Positions 26,892 to 34,701 of a DNA stretch of 64,000 nucleotides are shown in pieces. Positions within the stretch are counted from its first letter, which is position 1; each line of letters starts with the position of its first letter. Source of the stretch: Flavobacterium sp. YJ01. GTDB lineage: Bacteria > Bacteroidota > Bacteroidia > Flavobacteriales > Flavobacteriaceae. The stretch spans positions 682,001 to 746,000 of the forward strand of contig NZ_CP119757.1 in assembly GCF_029320955.1 (NCBI RefSeq), read 5' to 3'. Under the pieces are notes generated by a model. It saw only the letters and a program-made list of their open reading frames with translations, made no database searches and was not told where the DNA came from. The translations under genes were made by a program, and so were the position numbers.

Positions 26892-28178
26892 TTATTGTTC
26901 ATTCTTTTCTTTTTCATCGTAGAGAAGCACTTTGTAACCTGCCTTGACTGCTACTTTTATCAGCTTAACTTTCCTGCTTAAAAGTGATTTGGCTGCCTCC
27001 ACTCCCATTCCTGCCGCCTTGGCTCCCCAAGAATCACTGACTCCTGCCAGTCCAATACTCTGCATGGACCCGTCAGCGGATGCTTTTGCTACATCCCTGT
27101 TTATAGTTCCAGGAATGTAAATGCCTTTAATGCCGTCTATATCAAAGACGGATAGTTCAACCGGGAAAATGGAATTCTGGTATTTTATGGTATTGATCTT
27201 TATTTCAAGCCTTTCTCCCTTAAGTGACGCTGTCCCAAAAACGAAACTGTTTTTTGGAATTAGTACACCATTGATAAAAACGTCACTTGCAAGTCTGATT
27301 TTTACGATAGAACCGTTGACAATCGTCTGCGTTTCATGAACCGCTGCCTCAACTGCGTTCTGATTTTGTTCATCTTTGATTTCACCATCAAGCGAATAAA
27401 ATGAATTTGCTGACTGCTCATAATTTACTTTGTTGGTCTGAAGAGAGCTCAGGTTTTGCTCTTCAGCTTTTCTGTTCACTGAAAAAACTTTTCCTTTTTG
27501 AAGCTTTGAGTTCTGACGCAGTTTTTCCTGTACACGTTCTGGGTGCTGGATATCCAGAATATTTTCCAGCATACCGCCAAGCTGGGCAAGTTCAGGATCA
27601 GGCTCAGAAGGCGCACTCATGGCTGCCATGAGCTGTTCAAGATTTTTCAACTCGGCTGATTCACCGTGAGGCATTTTCTGGTACTGAAATTCATTAAAAT
27701 CCTGACCGCTCTGATATTCTTTTGGAGGCTCCGCAATAGCTTTCTTGAGCGCTTCAAGTTTCTGGTACATCTTCTTTTCATTCTCTGGTTTTAGATAGTC
27801 TGTTTTCAGTCCGTTTTGTTTATCATTCCATGCAACCCCATCCGTATCAAAAAAACGTTTTGATTCAAGATTATCATTATCTTCCGCAACAACCGAATAA
27901 TTAGGATCTTTCTTTTTTTGTTCCTGCAGTTTTATCGAATCAATTGATGCCTGGTCATAATAGCTCATTTTATCCAAACTGGAATCTTCCTTTAGTTTTG
28001 GATTTGGAAGCAGCATATTAAATCCTTTTTTTTCAGTTGTTGAAATTGGATTTTCTGTTCCTTTGCCTCCTCCAAGCACCCAGAACAGCATGGTTATAAA
28101 TGGAAGAACAAGCAGTGGAAGAACCAGCATCATACTGCGATTCTTTTTCTCTCTGGCTAAAAGTGTTTTATGTTCCAT
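26892..28178 (-). CDS. traM: Conjugative transposon protein TraM (VirB10-like)
   Basis: A 428-residue inner-membrane-anchored protein: a short basic cytoplasmic start, one transmembrane helix (about 17-38, LPLLVLPFITMLFWVLGG), a long charged and coiled linker (about 50-260) and a C-terminal beta-barrel-type domain (about 280-400; GSIVKIRLASDVFINGVLIP, NSFVFGTASL) typical of TraM/VirB10. It would bridge the two membranes in the mating-pair apparatus. It starts 4 nt after the traL-like gene ends. Confidence 0.9.
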   Translation of the reverse strand: MEHKTLLAREKKNRSMMLVLPLLVLPFITMLFWVLGGGKGTENPISTTEKKGFNMLLPNPKLKEDSSLDKMSYYDQASIDSIKLQEQKKKDPNYSVVAEDNDNLESKRFFDTDGVAWNDKQNGLKTDYLKPENEKKMYQKLEALKKAIAEPPKEYQSGQDFNEFQYQKMPHGESAELKNLEQLMAAMSAPSEPDPELAQLGGMLENILDIQHPERVQEKLRQNSKLQKGKVFSVNRKAEEQNLSSLQTNKVNYEQSANSFYSLDGEIKDEQNQNAVEAAVHETQTIVNGSIVKIRLASDVFINGVLIPKNSFVFGTASLKGERLEIKINTIKYQNSIFPVELSVFDIDGIKGIYIPGTINRDVAKASADGSMQSIGLAGVSDSWGAKAAGMGVEAAKSLLSRKVKLIKVAVKAGYKVLLYDEKEKNEQ

Positions 28179-28182
28179 AATC

Positions 28183-28635
28183 TTATTTTTTATAGTTAGA
28201 TGAATTAGTTTCCCTGAGCTTTGGACTGCTGCTAAAATCTTCAGCGTTGGAATTTTGATTTTTAGACAAATCGGTTAAGTCTGCTGCATTTATCACACTG
28301 TCAATATATCTGCTGAGATTGGATCTCTCAGCATATTTGTTAAATGGCAGATCCAGAGAATGCATATGGCCTCCCTTATCACTATAAGCTGGCTTAAGCA
28401 CTTTTACTGCATCAATGTTCATTGATTTTTGACTTTCTGACAGAAAACCGCTCAATGCGTTATAAACACATAAAATCGTTCCAAGGGTCGCAAAAATGAT
28501 TACTGAAAACTTAAGCTGTGAATTTGAAAGGTCTCTAGTCAGCCTATTCATTTTTGTTACCCACCAGAATCTGATCATCAGATATGACCTTGAAGACTTT
28601 ACATTCTGTCTTTGTTTTCGCATCAGACTTCTCAT
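28183..28635 (-). CDS. Small inner-membrane protein at the traL position
   Basis: A 150-residue protein with a basic N-terminus (RKQRQNVKSSRSY) and one transmembrane helix (about 44-64, KFSVIIFATLGTILCVYNAL). The rest is a polar periplasmic domain. I do not recognise the sequence itself; its place between traK and traM, its size and its topology match TraL. It overlaps traK by 4 nt (ATGA), so translation is probably coupled. Confidence 0.65.
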   Translation of the reverse strand: MRSLMRKQRQNVKSSRSYLMIRFWWVTKMNRLTRDLSNSQLKFSVIIFATLGTILCVYNALSGFLSESQKSMNIDAVKVLKPAYSDKGGHMHSLDLPFNKYAERSNLSRYIDSVINAADLTDLSKNQNSNAEDFSSSPKLRETNSSNYKK

Positions 28636-29255
28636 GGCTTTCGATTTACTGTTCCAAGATCTTTGTTCTCAAGAGTATTGAAGCGTTCAATCAGAAAACC
28701 ATGCGGATTGTTATCGCTCCTTGAAACATTTCGCAGCGTTCCTTCTGTAATCAGATTTCTGTTCAATATGATTGTTGTCCTTATGATGTTCTGCCGGGCA
28801 TAGCATTTAAAGCGGTAGGGATATTCATTAATATCAATGCGGACGCTGTCTACAATAACAGTCTGGCTTATATTTCCTGATATAATTCCCGAATAATATC
28901 CGTTTTCTTTTAGATCATCGTATATACGCTTGACAGAATTATCAGCCAGATACAAGGCCTTGGTAACATTGGCTTTAATTACTTTATCATCTGGGTCAAG
29001 GCTGAAGAAAAACTGATGGAATGTCCTGACATGATCCCTTGCTTCAACAGGTACATTATCCTTACGGTCTGATGCAAATGCCTCAAGTGCCTTTCCATTT
29101 GCGAGGATATAAACCTTGTCGTCCATCAAAGCGACGGAACTGAAACTTTTATAAATAGAATAAGAGGTTATGGCAGCGCAGCAAAGGATAACCAGCATGG
29201 TAAATCCTCTTATATGACGAAAAGCAGTATCTATATTTTTCATTTTACTAAACAT
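28632..29255 (-). CDS. traK: Conjugative transposon protein TraK (VirB8-like)
   Basis: A 207-residue protein with a short cytoplasmic start (KNIDTAFRHIRGF), one membrane helix (about 17-36) and a periplasmic domain carrying the TraK blocks VYILANGKALEA, VEARDHVRTFHQFFFSLDPDD and RVDINEYPYRFKCYARQ-like residues. TraK corresponds to VirB8, which nucleates the secretion channel. Translation may begin at the fifth codon (Met), which fits the family start better. It follows truncated traJ by 12 nt. Confidence 0.9.
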   Translation of the reverse strand: MFSKMKNIDTAFRHIRGFTMLVILCCAAITSYSIYKSFSSVALMDDKVYILANGKALEAFASDRKDNVPVEARDHVRTFHQFFFSLDPDDKVIKANVTKALYLADNSVKRIYDDLKENGYYSGIISGNISQTVIVDSVRIDINEYPYRFKCYARQNIIRTTIILNRNLITEGTLRNVSRSDNNPHGFLIERFNTLENKDLGTVNRKP

Positions 29256-29267
29256 AATCGAGTGCTT

Positions 29268-29866
29268 TTAATTTTTAGAGTTTCCCTTGAGCTTCTCGCT
29301 CATGTAATTTCCTTTTTCCTCAAAATAAGGTGACGCAGCTGCTGAAGATGACATGCTCTGGCTCATTCTGCCTGCTGCATTTCCCATTGAATCCATTACC
29401 ATTCCTGCTCCAGTGGCAGCACCACCAATCACAGTAGAAGTTGATCCGCTAAACAGGCTTGTCACTTTCTGTCCCAATGCACTTCCTCCTGATGCATGCA
29501 CGATATAATTGGCCACGGAAGGCACAGTAAAGTACCCCACAATTCCTATAATCATGAAAATTAAGTATCCGATATCGGTCCTGCTGAAAAAAGTATCTCC
29601 CGAAGTATTAATCTGTGAGATATCCAGCCTCAGCATCTGTTCCTGAATCTTCCCGATAATGCTGCCGAAAATGTTTGCAACGGGAAGCCAGAGATAAATG
29701 TTTATATACCTGGCGAGCCAGACTGTCAGGGTATGCTGGAATCCGTCAAAGACCGCAATGCCGAACACCAGAGGTCCTAAAATCGAAAGCACCACAAGCT
29801 GGAATGTTCTGAGAGTATCAATACACAATGAAGAAGCTTCGAAAAGAATTCTCAGAATTTCGCTAA
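29268..29866 (-). pseudogene. traJ: TraJ (VirB6-like), 5' truncated
   Basis: About 200 codons remain of a gene normally of 300 or more. The frame is open back to about 29866 (VSEILRILFEASSLCIDTLRTF), with no start of its own beyond a TTG at 29828; sequence beyond the junction belongs to another gene. Preserved blocks are LSILGPLVFGIAVFDGF, the YINIYLWLPVANIFG helix, FTVPSVANYIVHASGG and the Gly/Ala-rich tail. TraJ is the polytopic inner-membrane channel component. The break removes several of its membrane helices and its promoter, so the transfer apparatus is very probably non-functional. Confidence 0.87.
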
Positions 29867-30360
29867 CCCGACTTATGGGACATTCTTTTGGAGGCTATGA
29901 GACTGCATACATTTCAGGTAAGACTGATATATTTGCAGCTTCGGTTGCTGGCGCTGCCCCGATAGATCTGAACAGTTTCTACCATGCGATTAACTGGCGT
30001 ACCGGAAAACCCCATATGATAAAGTTTAATATTGGACAGTTTAGATTAGGAGTTTCTGCTTATGAAATGCCTCTTACTTATTTAAATAATTCGCCGCTGA
30101 ACAATGTAGAAAACATCAACAAACCGCTTCTTTTTTGGAGTGGAAAAAATGACCAGCAGGTTGACTGGCATCAAAGTATTGAACTTTATCTTGCAATGCA
30201 TCGTCTTGAGAAAAACAATATAATGCTCCTTTATCCAGAAGAAGAACATTCATTTTCGGATCCATATAACCAAAAGGATCTTTCAATTAGAATACTGCAG
30301 TGGTTCAATCACTTTCTTAAAAATGAAAAGGCGTTTGAATGGATTGAAAATCGTGGATAA
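29866..30360 (+). pseudogene. S9 prolyl-oligopeptidase, 3' catalytic part only
   Basis: About 165 codons of the C-terminal alpha/beta-hydrolase domain of an S9 peptidase: nucleophile LMGHSFGGYET, then FAASVAGAAPIDL, the acid region WSGKNDQQVDW and the histidine EEEHSF, all in place. S9 enzymes also need an N-terminal beta-propeller of about 400 residues, which is absent: homology begins at the junction with truncated traJ. The surviving ATG at 29875 lies inside the nucleophile elbow, so no folded enzyme is expected. The gene ends at a good terminator. Confidence 0.85.
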
Positions 30361-30370
30361 TAAAATATAC

Positions 30371-30402
30371 AATGCAGTTCATTTAGAACTGCATTGCTTT
30401 TA
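30371..30402 (+). terminator. Terminator after the S9 peptidase remnant
   Basis: A perfect 10-bp stem, AATGCAGTTC with GAACTGCATT, around ATTTA, followed by GCTTTT on the plus strand. Confidence 0.82.
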
Positions 30403-30419
30403 ATGATTATTTAAATTAA

Positions 30420-30677
30420 TTATGGCATATAAAGTGTCTCCCCACAATTATTCGCTTTACCAAAAGCAGTCTGTCCATTTGCTTTACAAATTGGATTATT
30501 GCTATTGTCAGAACATTGCACTTGGACATCACAGACACCTGACAGGCTGTTGATATAACCGTCACGAGGTGCTAATTTCGATGCACTTTGCATAGAGGTG
30601 GTGAAGAACGCACCTGAAATTCCTAATACTACCGCAGCAGTAAAAGGCATGGTCGATTTTAAAAATGTCTTTTTCAT
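30420..30677 (-). CDS. Small exported four-cysteine protein (DUF6520-like)
   Basis: An 85-residue product from the ATG ending at 30677 (MKKTFLKSTMPFTAAVVLG); eight further codons upstream lack signal-peptide character. The hydrophobic N-terminus is a signal peptide or anchor. The mature part holds four cysteines (GVCDVQVQCSD, NPICKANG, NNCGETLY), likely two disulfides. The sequence resembles the DUF6520 family common in Flavobacteriia, of unknown function. Downstream lies a MauE/DoxX-type membrane protein with its own Cys pair; such proteins often serve disulfide chemistry, which suggests that the two genes work together. Confidence 0.75.
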   Translation of the reverse strand: MKKTFLKSTMPFTAAVVLGISGAFFTTSMQSASKLAPRDGYINSLSGVCDVQVQCSDNSNNPICKANGQTAFGKANNCGETLYMP

Positions 30678-30765
30678 AATAGTTAATATTAAATTAAACA
30701 TCGATCTACTTTTTTAGCAGGTGTTGATCTCTTTCCTGCAACCAGCGCTGGTATATTATAATTTA

Positions 30766-32274
30766 CTATTCTTTCAGCTGTTCTTTCAAGATTCCCCTAA
30801 AGGAATAGATATCTAGATTGTTACCGCTGAGAATGTATAGATGCGTATTAGTTGCACGCATATCTTTTATTTTTTGATTATTTTCTGTAAAAAGAGGAAA
30901 ACTCAGCAGATAAATTCCTTTGTTAATATCATATACATCAACCACTGATGCTCTCTTCCAAATCTGATCATCCTCATAGCGTCCCGGAACTTTCGAATGT
31001 ATAAACAACAGGTTTTTAATAGTGGCTGATAGTGCATTTACAAAAAATGGCGGGGAACTTAAACGGCGCTCAGTATGATCTTTTAAATCCGAAACTTTTA
31101 TCATGGCTCTGCTGATCGTATCGATTGTATGTCTTCTCTTAAAGTTTCCTTTCTTATCGGAAATTATAAACTCGTTTCGATAATAATAGACGTATATCAT
31201 TTCATGGAGATCATTGTTATAAAGCAGCATCCCGTCTGTATCGAAAATACCGTCAATCTGCTTCTGCAAAAGCGCAGGAAAGTATTTCGTATTTGGTTTA
31301 AAACTTTCGCTGTATATGCCTAACTGATGGCCTGAATTGGGACCTGTATTATTTCGTAAGAACAGGCTTACACTGTCTATTGGTTCGGCAGCTGTGAAAC
31401 GTGGAATATCTTTTATTTTACCTGTTACTTTCCAATCTTTGATATTCCCTTTGTAAACAATTGGAACGGTACCATCTATCAGATAAAAATAGGGTGGCTT
31501 CACCTTTGCAAAAATCTTACGAAAAGGCTCTCCATCATCAATAAATTTAATTCTATGTTCTGCACTCATATTCTGAAGAGTGTCTATGCTTAGTACTCCA
31601 AAAGGATCCGTTAAATTCCCCAGATAAATTTTACTTCCACTAACGCCTGCAAAATAATACGAGTTAAATTTTAAATCTTTATTATAAACCGCTTTAACAG
31701 TCTTTTTAATGTATCGCCGAATAAATGGATTATTTTTGTGAATGATCTCTTCTGAGCTTAGGAACAAAACAATTACAACACTTATGCTGAAAAACATTAT
31801 TAGTCCAGCCCTTTTTAACTTGGATGCCTTTGTAATATTTGAATTTATTCTTGTTTGGTAATCATCATAAAACCGTAGACCAGTTAAAGCGAGAATGATA
31901 AAAAAGAAATTAAAAACAAGGTGAACATTCCAGGACATCTTTTCTAGGATTCCGCCACATGAACATGGCACAAAGGAGCTGAAATGCAGCACTATAAAAA
32001 TATAAGCAGTAAACATAGTCATCAGGCATAGCGCTGCATAAAGTCCTGCAAAACGTGACTTAGGAAATAAAAGCATCAACGATATAAGTAACTCTATTAA
32101 AGGCACTAAAATAGAAACCCATGCCGCAAAAACACTTATAAGCGGTGACTGTGCTAGCTGCACCCTAAAAGTTTCAAACTCAAATAATTTATTTACAGCT
32201 GCGTACACAAATAGTAGTATAAATAAAAAGCTAACGATAGAAACTATATTGTTGTTAATTCTAGAGTTTTCCAT
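30766..32274 (-). CDS. MauE/DoxX-type membrane protein with a C-terminal propeller-like domain
   Basis: A 502-residue protein starting at MENSRINNN (ATG ending at 32274). Residues 1-165 hold four or five transmembrane helices of the MauE/DoxX type: FVYAAVNKLFEFETFR, VSILVPLIELLISLML, then a CSCGG motif (HFSSFVPCSCGGILEK) suggesting a redox-active cysteine pair. After a further helix (about 160-180) comes a 300-residue extracytoplasmic region rich in beta strands that reads like a degenerate propeller. Such proteins occur beside DUF6520-like peptides in Flavobacteriia. It may oxidise or export the small four-cysteine product; no function is established. Confidence 0.75.
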   Translation of the reverse strand: MENSRINNNIVSIVSFLFILLFVYAAVNKLFEFETFRVQLAQSPLISVFAAWVSILVPLIELLISLMLLFPKSRFAGLYAALCLMTMFTAYIFIVLHFSSFVPCSCGGILEKMSWNVHLVFNFFFIILALTGLRFYDDYQTRINSNITKASKLKRAGLIMFFSISVVIVLFLSSEEIIHKNNPFIRRYIKKTVKAVYNKDLKFNSYYFAGVSGSKIYLGNLTDPFGVLSIDTLQNMSAEHRIKFIDDGEPFRKIFAKVKPPYFYLIDGTVPIVYKGNIKDWKVTGKIKDIPRFTAAEPIDSVSLFLRNNTGPNSGHQLGIYSESFKPNTKYFPALLQKQIDGIFDTDGMLLYNNDLHEMIYVYYYRNEFIISDKKGNFKRRHTIDTISRAMIKVSDLKDHTERRLSSPPFFVNALSATIKNLLFIHSKVPGRYEDDQIWKRASVVDVYDINKGIYLLSFPLFTENNQKIKDMRATNTHLYILSGNNLDIYSFRGILKEQLKE

Positions 32275-32399
32275 GTCTTCGGCAAATTTTATTTTAATAT
32301 AAAACAAATGTAAATCAGCAAATTGAAAGAAAAAACATCAAAAACAAACCAATAAACATCAAAACTATACCAGTTTCATTTTTAACTCTTAAATAATAA

Positions 32400-32436
32400 A
32401 AAAATGCTCTACAGATTAAAAATCCATAAAGCATTT
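32400..32436 (-). terminator. Terminator after the 96-codon gene
   Basis: AATGCTCTACAGATT and AATCCATAAAGCATT pair with some G-U pairs; on the minus strand the stem is followed by seven T. Confidence 0.7.
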
Positions 32437-32460
32437 TCGAGTTTTTTCAGTTTCTCCTAT

Positions 32461-32751
32461 TTATACCTTACCGTCTTCGATAAAAGTCAAAAGCTTTTGA
32501 TTGAGTTCGACAAGGCCAGCCTTTTGAAGGCATTCCTGCGAGATGTTTTTTAGTTCGGTAATTTCGTCCTGTGCTATGCTTCCCATGAGACTACTTTCAT
32601 CCTTTTCCAGCAGCAATCCCCTTTCTATAAAGTGGGATAAAAGCAGTACATTTTTGCGTGAAATTTTCAAATCAATCTTCACCGGCTCACTCATTCCAGG
32701 GATGCTCAATACAGTATCAAACACCTTGGCTGCATAATTCTTTGCACTCAT
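32461..32751 (-). CDS. Unrecognised 96-residue soluble protein
   Basis: No family recognised. The product is acidic and helical, with no signal or membrane segment. A start (MSAKNYAAKVFDT) and a terminator are both present, so it is probably a real gene. It lies on the opposite strand just before the mobilisation genes (289 nt away). The pattern of short amphipathic helices could suit a small regulator or antitoxin-like protein; that is a guess. Confidence 0.55.
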   Translation of the reverse strand: MSAKNYAAKVFDTVLSIPGMSEPVKIDLKISRKNVLLLSHFIERGLLLEKDESSLMGSIAQDEITELKNISQECLQKAGLVELNQKLLTFIEDGKV

Positions 32752-33039
32752 AATTTCAGCATTTTTAAATTAATAAATCAAAGCCTAAAGTTAGCAATGA
32801 TGCATCAAAGCATCATAAGCAAAATTTACCTATGATGGGATGCATTGGATTTTCCTGCATAAATTCGTCTGAGTATTTGAAAGAAGTCTGAGTTTTTTAT
32901 TCAGGCTCCGAAAGATTGCCACGTTCCTGCAATCTGCAAGATGTCCGGTTGTATCACAACCGATATCTTGCTGCCTCTCTGCTCGGAACTCGCTGGCAGT
33001 GAAAACTGGAAGATTTGTAATGTTGAATGAAAAGGAAAA

Positions 33040-33435
33040 ATGATGGAAGACGAGAAAAAAAACAGAAACAGATGGCTTCATCTAAGGCTAAATGAGGAGG
33101 AATATAAGATCCTGCACAAATATTTTGCAGACTCTCTCTGCCCAAAACTGAGTGATTTTGCCCGAAAAAATCTGCTCCGAAAACCTGTTGTTTTAAAATA
33201 CAGAAACGAATCTCTTGATGAGATGATAGCTGAATTAACTAGACTCAGAACAGAGCTGAATCCCATTGGAAATAATTTTAATCAGGCAGTGAAAAAGCTG
33301 CACTCCCTTTCACATATTACTGATTTCAAAATGTGGATTATGGGTTTTGAAACAGATAAAAAAATGCTTTTCAGTTCTATTGAAGATATTAGAATGACTA
33401 TCCGAAATCTTGCAGAAAAATGGTTGCAGTCATAA
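33040..33435 (+). CDS. mobA: Relaxosome accessory protein (MobA/MobC-like)
   Basis: A 131-residue basic protein. The start (MMEDEKKNRNRWLHLRLNEEEY) has the ribbon-helix-helix look of Bacteroidota MobA and proteobacterial MobC proteins; the conserved LNPIGNNFNQAVKKL (about residue 87) is the signature of this group. It binds oriT and helps the relaxase to nick. Its last 16 nt overlap the relaxase gene, implying coupled translation. oriT is usually just upstream, so 32752-33039 is the place to look. Confidence 0.87.
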   Translation: MMEDEKKNRNRWLHLRLNEEEYKILHKYFADSLCPKLSDFARKNLLRKPVVLKYRNESLDEMIAELTRLRTELNPIGNNFNQAVKKLHSLSHITDFKMWIMGFETDKKMLFSSIEDIRMTIRNLAEKWLQS

Positions 33436-34685
33436 ACACAGGTCCATCGGTCAGAAGCATTTTCAATTACAATGAAAATAAAGTAGAAGCAGGAAAAGCA
33501 ATACTTATAGGAGAAGGAAATTATCCTGTAGAAGCCTCCGAGCTTCACAAAGATTCAAGGCTGAAACTTCTTTTAAAACAGCTGGAATTAAATACTAATG
33601 TCAAGCGCGGAAGTGTGCACATCTCACTCAATTTTGATTCCTCTGATAACAATATTCCTAAAGAAAAGCTGATGAAAATTGCGCATTCCTATATGGAAAA
33701 CATCGGGTTCGGATTCCAGCCATATCTGGTGTACCAGCATCATGATGCAGGACATCCCCACATCCATATCGTCTCTGTAAAAGTGAAGTCTGACGGAAAG
33801 AGAATTGACATGCAGAACATAGGCAGGAACCAATCTGAAACAGCTCGTAAAGAAATTGAAAAGGCATTCAATCTGGTTCCTGCACAGTCCTGCCAAAAGG
33901 AAAAGATCCTGAAAATAAAACCTGCGCAAAGCAGTGTTATAAAGTATGGAACAGCTGAAACTAAAAAAGCAATTACTGCTGTATTAAACGCAGTAATTCC
34001 TAATTATAAATATACCACAATAGGAGAATTAAATGCAGTCTTGAATCTCTACAATGTTACCGCCGTGCAGGGCAGTAAAGATTCAAGAATGTTTCTCCAT
34101 AAAGGTCTCGCTTACCAGATCCTGAACGATGAAAAACATCCTGTGGGTGTTCCCTTAAAAGCCAGCAGTTTTTACATGAAACCCACCCTTAAAAATCTGG
34201 AATTAAAATTTGCTGTAAATAAAACATCTCGCAATCCTCATTTAAAAAGAGCAAAAAATGCAGTTGATCTCGCCTTTATGCAGAACAGAATAAAGTCAGT
34301 TTTTGATCTTGACAGAATTCTGATAAAAGAAGGAATCAAGACCGTTGAACGAAGAAATGAACAGGGCATTCTTTATGGCTTAACCTATATAGACCATAAA
34401 ACAAAATGTGTTTCTAACGGAAGCTCTCTAGGAAAGTCTTACTCAGCTTCTGGCATCGAAGAACGCTGCAGTATCAAAAGTTTCGGCACAGGCAGTGCCG
34501 CCGTTAAAAATCTTGAAGATAATGCATTAAAAAATAGACCATCGCAGACGTCGTTTATTTCTGCAGGCGAGCTGCAGAAGATAATTGATTCGATTATGCA
34601 GCCTGAGTTTTCAGCTGATTTTGTTCCCTCTCAGCTGAAAAGAAAAAAGAAACAAAAAAAAGGAAAAGGACAGTCCGATTATTAA
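33420..34685 (+). CDS. mobB: MOBP-family relaxase
   Basis: A 421-residue relaxase. The N-terminal catalytic domain has the nicking region (KRGSVHISLNFDSSDN) and the metal-binding triad HHDAGHPHIHI (His 112, 114 and 116, residues 107-116), as in Bacteroidota MobB/BmgA-type relaxases. It cuts one strand at oriT and stays attached to the 5' end. The C-terminal 150 residues are basic and less conserved and end in a Lys-rich tail (KRKKKQKKGKG). It overlaps mobA and precedes the coupling protein by 16 nt. Confidence 0.92.
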   Translation: MVAVINTGPSVRSIFNYNENKVEAGKAILIGEGNYPVEASELHKDSRLKLLLKQLELNTNVKRGSVHISLNFDSSDNNIPKEKLMKIAHSYMENIGFGFQPYLVYQHHDAGHPHIHIVSVKVKSDGKRIDMQNIGRNQSETARKEIEKAFNLVPAQSCQKEKILKIKPAQSSVIKYGTAETKKAITAVLNAVIPNYKYTTIGELNAVLNLYNVTAVQGSKDSRMFLHKGLAYQILNDEKHPVGVPLKASSFYMKPTLKNLELKFAVNKTSRNPHLKRAKNAVDLAFMQNRIKSVFDLDRILIKEGIKTVERRNEQGILYGLTYIDHKTKCVSNGSSLGKSYSASGIEERCSIKSFGTGSAAVKNLEDNALKNRPSQTSFISAGELQKIIDSIMQPEFSADFVPSQLKRKKKQKKGKGQSDY

Positions 34686-34701
34686 CTAAAAAACTAAGTT
34701 T

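Noticed and set aside
29698..29874. Start of the 220-codon plus-strand frame upstream of the S9 peptidase part
   Set aside because: This part is antisense to traJ; only the sequence after the junction matches the peptidase.
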